A model generated the notes under the pieces. It had not been told where the DNA came from. It was given only the letters and a program-made list of their open reading frames with translations, and did no database searches. From contig OZ253541.1 of NCBI GenBank assembly GCA_965262365.1, forward strand, positions 2,232,001 through 2,296,000: DNA of 64,000 bases. Reading direction: 5' to 3'. This document shows positions 1 to 7,894 of the stretch, piece by piece (the stretch's first letter is position 1; the number at the start of each line of letters is the position of its first letter). Source of the DNA: UBA6522 sp965262365 (GTDB taxonomy: Bacteria > Pseudomonadota > Gammaproteobacteria > Steroidobacterales > Rariloculaceae). Both the position numbers and the translations under genes were made by a program.

Positions 1-910
1 GCCCCAGGATGTGCTCCACGTCCTGGTTGTTCTCGTTGCAAATGTATTCCATGAGTTCCCAGTCAGGCCGCAGACTTGCGGTAAATTTCACCGTAAACGG
101 CTTTGCGTACGCGCCGGGGTCGATGATCGTCGTTTCGACCTCCATCGTGCCGAGATCGGGTCGCGTGTAGCGCTCGATCGTATGCAACTGCTCCGTGTGC
201 GGATGGCCGGCAAAATCGAACCAGAAGCGATCATTGAATCCAACCGTATCGATGACCAGTGTGTCTCCGTCCCAGCGACCGATCGAATGCCCATACCAGG
301 TCGGGTCCGGATCCTCGCCGTGGTCACGCCCGTCGACGAAAATTTGGCGGTAACTATGGATGTTGCCTTCGAAAAGTATGTACAGATGCGTTGTTTCGCC
401 CTGTAGAGGTGACCGAACGAACCGCCATGGATAAGGCGCGACCCGCGGAACGCCGGTCGGGAGGCAATGCGCCTCCGGATCCTCGTTGGACATTCGGCTG
501 TCCATGAGCGCCCGCGCATCGGGCAGCAGCACGATTTCTTCACCGGGCAGGAGTCCCAGCGAGATATTTCGGCCAGGACCGTCACTCAACCAAAGCCCGG
601 AGAAATCCGGCTTGCCGTTCGCTAACCGCGGTGTTGTCGTATCGACGCCTTCGGCCACACCGCCAATGTCGCCGAGCGAACCGCCGGCACGGCTGGGCGC
701 GATTGAGGCCGCGTCCTGCGCGCTGAGGATGCCGCTCCCCAGTAACGCCGCCAGTGGCGCAGCGGCGGCGACTGGTTTCGCCAGAATACTCATTGCTCTG
801 CCGACGGCGGCTGGTTTCGCCAATATCCTCATTGCTCTACCGACGGCGCCCTGATTCGCCGACATCCTCATTGCTCTACCGACGGCGCCCTGATTCGCCG
901 ACATCCTCAT
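1..910 (-). CDS. Exported protein of the DUF6152-associated C-terminal-domain type, 3' end outside window
   Basis: Open on the minus strand from 910 to the window edge with no stop, so the C-terminus is missing. The frame reads MRMSANQGAVGRA twice, then two degenerate copies, then a hydrophobic signal-peptide-like stretch ending near GSGILSAQD. The mature part has the motifs KPDFSGLW, GHSIGRWDGDTLVIDT and a late IIDPGAYAKPF segment. All three recur in the exported proteins at 20534-21586 and 36534-37259, which defines a shared domain. Its ATG overlaps the stop of the upstream DUF6152 gene (ATGA), so translation is probably coupled. The start could instead be the last repeat ATG at 793, which would give a normal signal peptide (MSILAKPVAAAAPLAAL). 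The molecular function is unknown to me. Confidence 0.75.
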   Translation of the reverse strand, partial: MRMSANQGAVGRAMRMSANQGAVGRAMRILAKPAAVGRAMSILAKPVAAAAPLAALLGSGILSAQDAASIAPSRAGGSLGDIGGVAEGVDTTTPRLANGKPDFSGLWLSDGPGRNISLGLLPGEEIVLLPDARALMDSRMSNEDPEAHCLPTGVPRVAPYPWRFVRSPLQGETTHLYILFEGNIHSYRQIFVDGRDHGEDPDPTWYGHSIGRWDGDTLVIDTVGFNDRFWFDFAGHPHTEQLHTIERYTRPDLGTMEVETTIIDPGAYAKPFTVKFTASLRPDWELMEYICNENNQDVEHILG

Positions 911-928
911 TGCTCTACCGGCGGCGCG
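772..928 (-). repeat. Four tandem units of about 39 bp spanning a stop/start junction
   Basis: Units lie at about 772-810, 811-850, 851-889 and 890-928. The last two are nearly identical and the first two have diverged. The 39-bp period is 13 codons, so the downstream protein stays in frame. Each unit carries the sequence in which the upstream gene's stop and the downstream gene's ATG overlap, so the coupled start has been multiplied. Confidence 0.85.
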
Positions 929-1314
929 CCGGTATTCGGAGACAAGGAGAATACCCGGCTGCCGTCAGCCAGAATGACGGACATGGCATTGGCCATGTTG
1001 GATCCGTCCTTCGCCAGGGAGGCGTCCACGGTCACGACGTCACCGACCTGTAGCGAGTTCCGCGACCAACCGCGTCTCGTCAGGATGTTGGGGCTGGCCA
1101 ACTCGAGATTCCAGTTGACGACATTGCCGTGGTCATCTTCGACGTCGATATAGAAACGCGTATGCGGATTCATCCACTCGACTTTCGTTACAACGCCTTT
1201 GAGCGTCGCCGGCCGATCCGCGTCGTACTGTGCCGCGAATGAATGATGCGCCTCTGCCATGCCTGCAAGGCACATCAATGACGCGTAAACGAAGACTGTG
1301 AACCTGGCTCTCAT
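907..1314 (-). CDS. DUF6152 family exported protein
   Basis: A 135-residue protein with a signal peptide (about residues 1-22, ending AEAHHSFA). The HHSFAAQYDADRPATLKGVV start and the later VEWMNPHTRFYIDVED are typical of DUF6152, a small secreted domain of unknown function common in Gammaproteobacteria. The gene ends with VEQ and a TGA that overlaps the next gene's ATG. The gene at 20534-21586 has this domain fused to the domain of the next gene, which suggests that the two products interact. It is followed downstream by the C-terminal-domain gene and preceded by the beta-propeller gene, all on the same strand. Confidence 0.85.
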   Translation of the reverse strand: MRARFTVFVYASLMCLAGMAEAHHSFAAQYDADRPATLKGVVTKVEWMNPHTRFYIDVEDDHGNVVNWNLELASPNILTRRGWSRNSLQVGDVVTVDASLAKDGSNMANAMSVILADGSRVFSLSPNTGAPPVEQ

Positions 1315-1338
1315 CTCGTGGCTCCGAAAATCGTCCAG

Positions 1339-2424
1339 CTAGTACAACGTGTCAGCGCGCTGCCCCACGAGCCGCGAAGGATCGACGCCGTCCCTGGGCA
1401 CAAACCTCTGCAGCCGGCCGACGTGCACATCGGCGACGAAGAAGTTGTTCTCGTCGTCTACGCTGAATTGGTGCGGTCCCCACATGCCACCCGGCATCGC
1501 TCCAAACGTACCCCAGGAGTTCTGCAGCTGGCCGTCCAGGTTGTACTTCAGGATCTTGTTCGTCCGGCCGTCGGCAACCCAGAGATGTTGATCGGCCGAG
1601 ACATAGATGTAGTAGGGATAGGTAATGTCGTTCCACTCGTCCAGGTAGTTGCCGTTCTCGTCGAAAATCTGGATGCGCGAGTTGGCACGGTCGGCGACGT
1701 AGACGCGATTCTGGCCATCAACCGCAATACCATGGACCGTATCGAACTGGCTCGGTCCCGTGCCCGGCTCGCCCCACGCGAGCACGTATTCGCCGTCCTT
1801 GTTGAACTTCACCACGCGCGTATTGCGATAGCCGTCGCTGACGAAAAAGTCGCCGTTCGGCAGAAACGCGATATCGGTAGGTCGGCCGAAGTGACTCTCG
1901 TCGCTCGCGGGCACGCGAAATTCGCCGAGCGACATCAGGAGCTCGCCGTCATTCGTGAACTTGTAAACCATGTGCGCGCCGTCATCGATGAGCCAAACAT
2001 GGCGTTCGGCATCATTTGGGTCCATCACCACGCGATGGGGTCTTACAAACAGGTCGTTATGCTGTTCCCAGGAATCGATGAACTCGCCATCGCGATTGAA
2101 AATCATGAGGTTGTACTCCCAGCGCGGGTGTCGCGCGGGATCGCTCGCAGACAACGAGTAACCGGATGCATTGCGCTCAGGAACGATCGAGTTCGACGGT
2201 GGAATCGCCGGCAGACAACCGCGCTGGAACACGTAAACGCGATCGGCGCTTTCTGCCCAGACGCCACTCGTCGAACCGGACTGCCAGCCGTCTCCACAGA
2301 CGTTCTGGGCCCAATCGACGTCAACGTCATACGGCCCCGTGATGTCGTCGCCGCCCTTTCGCTGCGCCACGGCGGTCATGGAAACCGCGCCAAGCGTCAG
2401 TACTGTCACTCGAATCATGTTCAT
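1339..2424 (-). CDS. Exported NHL-repeat / six-bladed beta-propeller protein
   Basis: A 361-residue protein with an N-terminal signal peptide (about 1-21, MNMIRVTVLTLGAVSMTAVA). The repeats have the NHL pattern: PTDIAFLPNGDFFVSDGYRNTRVVKFNKDGEY (split here: PTDIAFLPNG, FFVSDGYRN, VVKFNKDGEY), then VHGIAVDGQNRVYVADRANS and HLWVADGRTNKILKYN. Such propellers bind ligands or act as lyases; no catalytic set can be assigned from sequence alone. A GGGGAGAA Shine-Dalgarno lies just before the chosen ATG. It is next to the DUF6152 gene. A second propeller at 10266-11462 again lies beside a (decayed) DUF6152 gene, so the pairing may be functional. Confidence 0.8.
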   Translation of the reverse strand: MNMIRVTVLTLGAVSMTAVAQRKGGDDITGPYDVDVDWAQNVCGDGWQSGSTSGVWAESADRVYVFQRGCLPAIPPSNSIVPERNASGYSLSASDPARHPRWEYNLMIFNRDGEFIDSWEQHNDLFVRPHRVVMDPNDAERHVWLIDDGAHMVYKFTNDGELLMSLGEFRVPASDESHFGRPTDIAFLPNGDFFVSDGYRNTRVVKFNKDGEYVLAWGEPGTGPSQFDTVHGIAVDGQNRVYVADRANSRIQIFDENGNYLDEWNDITYPYYIYVSADQHLWVADGRTNKILKYNLDGQLQNSWGTFGAMPGGMWGPHQFSVDDENNFFVADVHVGRLQRFVPRDGVDPSRLVGQRADTLY

Positions 2425-2499
2425 TATTCTTCTCCCCTCTGGCGATCTCGCAGAAACCCAGATTCTACGCCGACTTCGGTCGAAATGCGTAGCAGCGGC

Positions 2500-3606
2500 C
2501 TAACCGCCTTTAGCCACCGAATAACTCGTACTCCGCCCTCCGCCGGGGTCTCTCCGGAGCGCGCCGCGTTCGACAAGGTTCATGATGTCGCGATAGGCGG
2601 TATCCTGCGAGCACTTGGCGAGCGTGGCCCACTTGGATGAGGTCAACTTGCCCTCAAATCCATCAAGCAGACGGTTCAGGACTTTGATTTGCCGTTCATT
2701 GAAGGGTTCCCTGGCAAAGCGCTCACAAAAGCGCGCTTTTTCGAGCACGGTCGACAGCGTGCCTTGCGCCCCTTCGATCGCACGCAGCAGACATTCGAGA
2801 AACCATGTCTGCCATCCGGTGATGTCGATGTCCGCCTTCTGGGTGCGTTCCAGCATAGTGTAATAGTTGTCGCGCTCGGCGCGGATCTGCCCGGACATGC
2901 TGTAGAAACGCTGGCCGGTTTGTTCCGAGCGGGCGAGCGCCCCATCGGCGATCGCTCGGGCGATACGGCCGTTACCGTCATCAAACGGATGAAGCGTCAC
3001 AAACCACAGATGCGCGAGCCCGGCGACAAGTAGCGGATCGGTGTCTCCCGGCTGCTCAAGCCACGCCAGGAATTTCTCCATTTCTTCGGGCAGGCGCCTG
3101 GCAGGCGGCGCTTCATAGTGGACCGTCTCTTTCCCGATCGGACCCGAGACGACCTGCATCGGCCCGGCCGCGTCGGTACGCCAGTCCCCGACGATGATCG
3201 GAGTCATGCCGCTTCGGCCGGTCGGGAACAGCGCCGCGTGCCAGGCGAAAAGCCGCTCTGCAGTCAGCAGCTTGTCATAGTTGCCGGTCGCGTCCAGCAT
3301 CATTTCGACGACGCCATCGACATTTCGGTCCGTCGGGGTGAGGCCGCCGATATCCATACCGAGCCGCCGAGCGATGGAGGAGCGGGCCTGCTCTCGGTCG
3401 AGTCTTTCACCCTCGATCTCACTGGACTTGACCACGTCCTCGGTCAGTGTTCGCAGATGGGCCTCATCGCGCAGTTCAAACCCCAGCCCCTCCATCTTGC
3501 CGAGGAGCCAGCCCTGTTGCCGACTGACATGGGCCAGGAGCCCCGCCAGGGCATGATCGTCCCAGCGCAGCACAGGCCATTGCTTATGTTCCCAGATGTA
3601 GCTCAT
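2500..3606 (-). CDS. Fic domain protein (class II, self-inhibited) with C-terminal winged helix
   Basis: A 368-residue protein with the full Fic catalytic motif HPFDDGNGRIAR at residues 206-217 (catalytic His206). An N-terminal inhibitory motif, SSEIEG (residues 61-66), fits the [S/T]xxxE[G/N] consensus of class II Fic proteins. The first 90 residues look like the DUF4172 region. The C-terminal 90 residues (SSKWATLAKCSQDTAYRDI) look like a winged helix. Fic enzymes transfer AMP or related groups from nucleotides to protein hydroxyls; the target here is unknown. The gene follows parE on the same strand, and a perfect palindrome sits 1 bp before its ATG, consistent with autoregulation through the winged helix (inference). 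Confidence 0.9.
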   Translation of the reverse strand: MSYIWEHKQWPVLRWDDHALAGLLAHVSRQQGWLLGKMEGLGFELRDEAHLRTLTEDVVKSSEIEGERLDREQARSSIARRLGMDIGGLTPTDRNVDGVVEMMLDATGNYDKLLTAERLFAWHAALFPTGRSGMTPIIVGDWRTDAAGPMQVVSGPIGKETVHYEAPPARRLPEEMEKFLAWLEQPGDTDPLLVAGLAHLWFVTLHPFDDGNGRIARAIADGALARSEQTGQRFYSMSGQIRAERDNYYTMLERTQKADIDITGWQTWFLECLLRAIEGAQGTLSTVLEKARFCERFAREPFNERQIKVLNRLLDGFEGKLTSSKWATLAKCSQDTAYRDIMNLVERGALRRDPGGGRSTSYSVAKGG

Positions 3607-3607
3607 C

Positions 3608-3634
3608 TAATGTCCGCATATTCTGCGGACATTA
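3608..3634. promoter_or_regulatory. Perfect inverted repeat, candidate operator of the fic gene
   Basis: Two 11-bp arms, TAATGTCCGCA (3608-3618) and TGCGGACATTA (3624-3634), are separated by TATTC. They end 1 bp before the fic ATG (3606), so a bound protein would block expression. The likely binder is the winged-helix part of the Fic protein itself. Confidence 0.65.
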
Positions 3635-3665
3635 TGGCCGATATTCTCCGCATGGGCGAATCGTC

Positions 3666-4010
3666 TCAGCCTCCCAGATCATCAAAATAGACCAGTGCCG
3701 GCATATTGCGGCGCTGATGAACGATACGCAGGATCACCGGCTCATCGTCTGCCGCGGCAATCCGGGCGAAAAATATAATGTGTCGCTTGTAATTCAGCGA
3801 GCGCAAACCCGGTGAAAAAAGACTTCCGTCGCGCCCACCTTCAGGATTGGTCGAAATTTCCTCGAAAGCCCGCACCAGACCCCGGTAGTACGCCAACCAC
3901 CGATTGCGGCCCCAGGTCTCGACTGTGTAGCGGCGGATTTCGTCCAGGTCCCGTCGTGCCAGCCGGGACAACCTGATTGTCGTGTCGCGGAGACTATCCC
4001 GCGCCGGCAT
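3666..4010 (-). CDS. parE: ParE/RelE superfamily toxin
   Basis: A 114-residue protein with the ParE pattern: LSRLARRDLDEIRRYTVETWG near the N-terminus (split: LSRLARRDLDEI, YTVETWGRN), a central GRDGSLFSPGLRSLNYKRH and a C-terminal VILRIVHQRRNM strand. ParE toxins poison DNA gyrase. The gene overlaps the 3' end of the antitoxin gene by 17 bp, the usual antitoxin-first layout. The N-terminal Met may be a few codons early, because residues 1-8 are not typical of the family. Confidence 0.85.
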   Translation of the reverse strand: MPARDSLRDTTIRLSRLARRDLDEIRRYTVETWGRNRWLAYYRGLVRAFEEISTNPEGGRDGSLFSPGLRSLNYKRHIIFFARIAAADDEPVILRIVHQRRNMPALVYFDDLGG

Positions 4011-4236
4011 CTGGCTCGTATGCCCGGGGATCGAATTGCTCGAACTCGCCGGTCTCGGCCTCGCGCACAGCTTGTTCCAAACTCGCCTTCAGCACGTAGA
4101 ATTGGCGAGCGCCGTCACGTTCCATGAGCATTCGGACGCCCGCCCGAACCACTTCGCTCAGGTTGGCGTAGGCACCGGACTGGATCTGGCCCTGAACGTA
4201 GGCTCGCATCTGCTCGGTCAGGTGCACGTTTGGCAT
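3994..4236 (-). CDS. parD: ParD-type ribbon-helix-helix antitoxin
   Basis: The start at MPNVHLTEQMRAYV is chosen because GAGG lies about 7 bp upstream. A longer reading to 4287 would run through the palindromic promoter region. The RHH core is MPNVHLTEQ...YANLSEVVRAGVRMLMERD (residues about 1-45), and the acidic C-terminus (AETGEFEQFDPRAYEPD) is typical of the part that neutralises the toxin. It is probably a dimeric repressor of its own promoter as well as the antitoxin. Confidence 0.85.
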   Translation of the reverse strand: MPNVHLTEQMRAYVQGQIQSGAYANLSEVVRAGVRMLMERDGARQFYVLKASLEQAVREAETGEFEQFDPRAYEPDAGAG

Positions 4237-4250
4237 CCGGGTACCTCGAT

Positions 4251-4287
4251 ATGTCAGATAATGTTGAATATTATCAGATACTGACAT
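4251..4287. promoter_or_regulatory. Inverted repeats upstream of parDE, candidate autoregulatory operator
   Basis: Outer arms ATGTCAG (4251-4257) and CTGACAT (4281-4287) enclose inner arms GATAAT (4257-4262) and ATTATC (4270-4275). The AT-rich segment lies 15 bp before the parD ATG, where ParD-family repressors usually bind. Confidence 0.6.
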
Positions 4288-4495
4288 TCGCGACGGTATC
4301 GGTCAATCGGAGAAGCTCCGGATGGGCATCTCGCTTCATAATCCATCGCAGTTGGGGGCCAAGGCGCGGACCTGATGGAGTGGTACCATGAAGCTGCGCT
4401 TGGCGCTTTCGGCTTTGACTCACGAGTTTGAAACCACCTTCCGTGGCGCACGAGAAGCAACACCGCAAACCCTTTAGCTCTCCGGAGATTGAACT

Positions 4496-5305
4496 ATGGC
4501 CAGCTTGAGCGAAAGTAACCGAAGAGAATTCCTGGCTCAGAGTGCCGCTCTCGCGGCCGCTGCCTCCCTGCCCGTCCGGTCGTTTGCGCAGGAAACGATG
4601 CGGACCCGCCGCATTCCTGGAACCGACGAGTACTTGCCCGTCATCGGATTGGGCGCACCTGACATTTTCATTGACCTCCCGCCGGAAGGTCAGGAACTGC
4701 CCATATCCGTTCTTGAGACTATGGTGGACCTGGGTGGCAGACTTCTTGACACCCCCTCGTTTTTCCGGCCGGACGTACCGATTCTTGGTGAAATCCTTAC
4801 TGAAATGGGGCTAAGGGACGAGATGTTCCTGACAGGCAAGATCACGGTAAACGGGAAAGAGGCGGGACGGACCCGCTATATCGGCGTCAGCCTGACGAGA
4901 AACGACGATTACGTGGAAATGGACCGGTTCATGAGGACCGAACGCCCGGATTTCATCATGACAGGATATTCCATCCATAATCCGCAGGCCGCCGAGACCA
5001 CGCTTCCGCTCGCCGCGGACCTGGGAATAGCCGTCCTTATTGTTGAAGCGTTCAAAACGATAGATGACGGCGGGATATTCAGTCTGGTCGCCGGCAAGCC
5101 GCTGCCGGAATGGGCGGCCGACTTCGATTGCGAGTCCTGGGCACAGTTCTCCCTGAAATTCATCCTGTCGCACCCGGCCGTGAACGGAATCGTCACGGAA
5201 ACCCGCCAAGTCAGGCACGTCATCGACAATCTGCGTGCCGGCTACGGTCGGCTCCCCGACGAGGCTACTCGTCAGCGAATGAGCGAGCATCTCCTGTCCT
5301 TGTAG
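4496..5305 (+). CDS. Tat-exported aldo/keto reductase homologue with internal deletion
   Basis: A 269-residue protein starting with a twin-arginine signal (NRREFLAQSAALAAAASLP, then AQE). A CCGGAG Shine-Dalgarno precedes the ATG. The fold is recognisable (VIGLGAPD, LLDT, FLTGKI, RYIGVS, late ADLGIAVLI and ILSHPAV). Two catalytic features are lost. The family Tyr is Phe90 in DTPSFF (usually D-T-S-P-M-Y). GKEAG (120-124) runs straight into RTRYIGVS, skipping about 40-50 residues that normally hold the fourth strand and the catalytic His. Asp85 and Lys115 remain. The reading frame is intact, so a stable but probably non-redox protein is possible; it may equally be an early pseudogene. Confidence 0.75.
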   Translation: MASLSESNRREFLAQSAALAAAASLPVRSFAQETMRTRRIPGTDEYLPVIGLGAPDIFIDLPPEGQELPISVLETMVDLGGRLLDTPSFFRPDVPILGEILTEMGLRDEMFLTGKITVNGKEAGRTRYIGVSLTRNDDYVEMDRFMRTERPDFIMTGYSIHNPQAAETTLPLAADLGIAVLIVEAFKTIDDGGIFSLVAGKPLPEWAADFDCESWAQFSLKFILSHPAVNGIVTETRQVRHVIDNLRAGYGRLPDEATRQRMSEHLLSL

Positions 5306-5374
5306 CATCAGTTGCGCTGCCACGGACCCATCGTCCGAGTCCATGAGGAATCCAGGACAATCGCTCGCCCAATC

Positions 5375-5806
5375 ATGACCGGCTTCCTAATTTTCGCTGC
5401 GGGGCAGACCATCGATCTCGGCGCAGACGTTGCCGACCGATTGAATGAGATCGCGGAAGCGGACCTGATCGCCGAACTGATCGAGGTGCTTGCAAAGGAT
5501 CGCCCGCGTTTATCGGCCGGGTTGCGGGCCGTGCTGCCTGACTTCGAATTTCAGGCGCTCAAGGAGTTCCTTGAGCACGCCGCGGGATCGATCTCTCCCA
5601 GCGAACTACTGCGGCAACTCGCCGGTCCAGTTGCGGATATCCCCGCCAAGGGAATTTCCTGGGTCTCCAAATCTACGCGGCAGGCAAAAGTGCCAGGCTC
5701 CGGGACCTTGACGCTAGCCCTGAAGGGCACGGGACAGGCGAGCGTCCGGATACTTTCGGGGCCGAACTATGAATTCAAAGGCGAGCTCGGTTTGGCGCAA
5801 GGTTGA
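5375..5806 (+). CDS. Unrecognised protein, possibly the N-terminal part of the next gene
   Basis: 143 residues from ATG 5375 (MTGFLIFAAGQTIDLG). The first half is helical and acidic (DVADRLNEIAEADLIAELIE). The second half looks like beta strands (GTLTLALKGTGQASVRILSG). No family is recognised. An alternative TTG at 5312 has no better ribosome site. The TGA at 5804-5806 overlaps the TTG where the next frame opens, and the beta-rich character continues across the junction (ELGLAQG, then LKAGQSWMQALDT). This may therefore be one gene of about 825 codons broken by a one-base change, or two coupled genes. Confidence 0.6.
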   Translation: MTGFLIFAAGQTIDLGADVADRLNEIAEADLIAELIEVLAKDRPRLSAGLRAVLPDFEFQALKEFLEHAAGSISPSELLRQLAGPVADIPAKGISWVSKSTRQAKVPGSGTLTLALKGTGQASVRILSGPNYEFKGELGLAQG

Positions 5807-7851
5807 AAGCGGGTCAATCGTGGATGCAGGCCCTTGACACAGCGGGCGGCGCCATCCCGGTCCGGCTGAAAGCGGATGCCACCTACTCGCTGAACTGGGT
5901 CAGGACCGGCGAGTTCAGGTTAACCATCGGCCGCGCTCGCGGTGGCCACGCGCGGGTGTGGCTGACAGAGTCACGGAAGAAGCGTAGTGCTCGATCGCTG
6001 TCGATCGGCGCGGAGGTCAGAATCAGGGGGTTGCGCCAGGCCATCGCTCCGTTGATGGAACAAGTTGCGGCGGTACCTGATCGCCTTGACGACATCGTGA
6101 AGACGTACTCCCAGCCAGGCGCCCTCTTGAGAGACAAACTCAGAAAGCGATTGAAGGCGTCGAACCCATCGGTGCGCGCCTTGGCGGACGTAATGGCCGG
6201 CGGCGGCGAGCGCGCCGCCAAACGGTTTGCCGACTCCCTGATCGACGCGATCGTGGAATCGGCGGGCGCCAGGACGGAAAACTGGACCGATCTTCTGGCT
6301 GGAACTACCGACCAGATCATCAGCGGCACGTTGGACGCCATGCCGATACCACCGGAGCAGTGCGACGAGGTCGCAGCGCTGGCCAGCAGATGTATCGGCG
6401 AGGCACTCGACGACCTGAACGCAGACCTGCTCAAGGAACTGAGAGCCGCGTTGCGCGACGAAGCGAAGCCGATCACAGAGGCGCTTGCCCGGTTTGCGGA
6501 ACTCCCCGCAGGCGTGTCCGACGATTTGGACGCCGCTGCGGAACGCTGCATGGCGCCCCTCAAGTATCTCCTCGCCCGATATCGCGCGCTGGAAGCGCAA
6601 ATCGCAGGCGCCGTGGAGGCCGCCGAGAAGGAACGCCTCGCCATACGGTACGGGCGCGCCGTTACCAGGAGCGGCGCCACCAAGACGCTACTGAGGTTGC
6701 GATTGAACCCCCGTGACGAGGGCGGCAAGGCGCTCTATCGCAAGATGCTGACCGGCGATTTCGCCGACGCGATGACGGCCGGGATGGACGAGGGAAATAA
6801 CGCGATCACTCTGGAAAGCTGCGTCTTCAAACGTATGTTCGAACGCAAGGTCACGACCGGACTCACGTTCAATCTTTTCGGGCGTGAAATCGCTTCTAGC
6901 CGCGCCCTGTCAACGAACCTCAAGGCCGAGCACGGAGTCGCCGGACAGATCAACGTCTTCGAAGCTCAAGGCGAGGTCTCCGAAGAACACGTCGCCTTCG
7001 GCGAAGGTCAGTCGATGCGCGTCAGCAGCCTGATCAATTTCATAACGGCCCCGGATGCACCCGATGCCTTTGCCGTGCAGTTGAACTACACGGACAACAA
7101 CATGAAGCCGAAGGATTTGCATGAATACCTCAAGAGTCTTGAGGACGCCGGGCTCATAGCTGACGGCGTAACCGAGCGCTTCACGGAGACCGACAGTGTT
7201 TTCGGCGCCCCCGACGGCGAACGGCGCAGCCTGACGATCGACACCGCGTTTGAACTGTCCCGGGACGAGTTTCTGAAAATCGCCGAGAAGGCCGTGGACG
7301 AGATTGTCCGCGTAGCCATTCTCGAGCAACTCAAGTCCTATCGCCGAATTCCCTGGGCCGAAAGAGCGCTCGTCCGGTTGGCCAACGCGACGGACCACGA
7401 CGTCGCAGACCTGATATTCGCCTGGCGCGACTACTCCAGGCTACGAATCAAGAGAAACCTCGGCATCAGGGGCACCCGGATGTCGAAAACTCAACGCCAT
7501 GTCCTCTATCTCGTTCGCGGAATTGGTGAGCGGGCCGACGAACTGGCCAGCTTTGTCGCGCACTGGCGCGAACTGGACCGCATGGGCGTGACCATCGACA
7601 ACGACGCTGAGCGGCTGGATGCAGATCGGTTGAGCGAGATTCGCCAACTGCACGAGGACTCGATCGCGGATCTGAGCGCTTGGGTGGATGCCCGCAACTG
7701 GCTGGTCGGGCTTGCCAGGGAAGACGTCTCCCCCGTCGCAGCCGCCTTTCTGGCTTCGCTGCGCAAGTTGAGTCCAGGAGCCGAAGACCCGCTGATCCCG
7801 GTCATAACCTGGACCGAAAACGGAGATACAAGGCGTGTCGCGGTAGTCTGA
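5803..7851 (+). CDS. Large unrecognised protein
   Basis: 682 residues from a TTG start that overlaps the stop of the previous ORF. Residues 1-70 continue a beta-rich segment (IPVRLKADATYSLNW, FRLTIGRARGG). Residues about 85-290 are strongly helical with many Ala/Arg/Glu (AAPLMEQ-like, LLARYRALEAQIAGAVEAAE), possibly coiled coil. Residues 340-480 are mixed (CVFKRMFERKVTTGLTFNLFG, LNYTDNNMKPKD). No signal peptide, membrane segment, Walker motif or nuclease motif was seen. The composition matches the neighbours, so it is probably a real gene. It lies downstream of a TA/Fic cluster but on the opposite strand. No function is proposed. Confidence 0.65.
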   Translation: MKAGQSWMQALDTAGGAIPVRLKADATYSLNWVRTGEFRLTIGRARGGHARVWLTESRKKRSARSLSIGAEVRIRGLRQAIAPLMEQVAAVPDRLDDIVKTYSQPGALLRDKLRKRLKASNPSVRALADVMAGGGERAAKRFADSLIDAIVESAGARTENWTDLLAGTTDQIISGTLDAMPIPPEQCDEVAALASRCIGEALDDLNADLLKELRAALRDEAKPITEALARFAELPAGVSDDLDAAAERCMAPLKYLLARYRALEAQIAGAVEAAEKERLAIRYGRAVTRSGATKTLLRLRLNPRDEGGKALYRKMLTGDFADAMTAGMDEGNNAITLESCVFKRMFERKVTTGLTFNLFGREIASSRALSTNLKAEHGVAGQINVFEAQGEVSEEHVAFGEGQSMRVSSLINFITAPDAPDAFAVQLNYTDNNMKPKDLHEYLKSLEDAGLIADGVTERFTETDSVFGAPDGERRSLTIDTAFELSRDEFLKIAEKAVDEIVRVAILEQLKSYRRIPWAERALVRLANATDHDVADLIFAWRDYSRLRIKRNLGIRGTRMSKTQRHVLYLVRGIGERADELASFVAHWRELDRMGVTIDNDAERLDADRLSEIRQLHEDSIADLSAWVDARNWLVGLAREDVSPVAAAFLASLRKLSPGAEDPLIPVITWTENGDTRRVAVV

Positions 7852-7894
7852 ACCGGCGTTGGGCGACGCTCGTCGCCGATTCGATGCCGATGGC

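Noticed and set aside
772..928. 39-bp repeats as a CRISPR array
   Set aside because: The units are contiguous without spacers and are in-frame coding sequence.
1318..2640. Long plus-strand open frame opposite the NHL propeller
   Set aside because: It is antisense to a gene with clear repeats and a good start; no family pattern.
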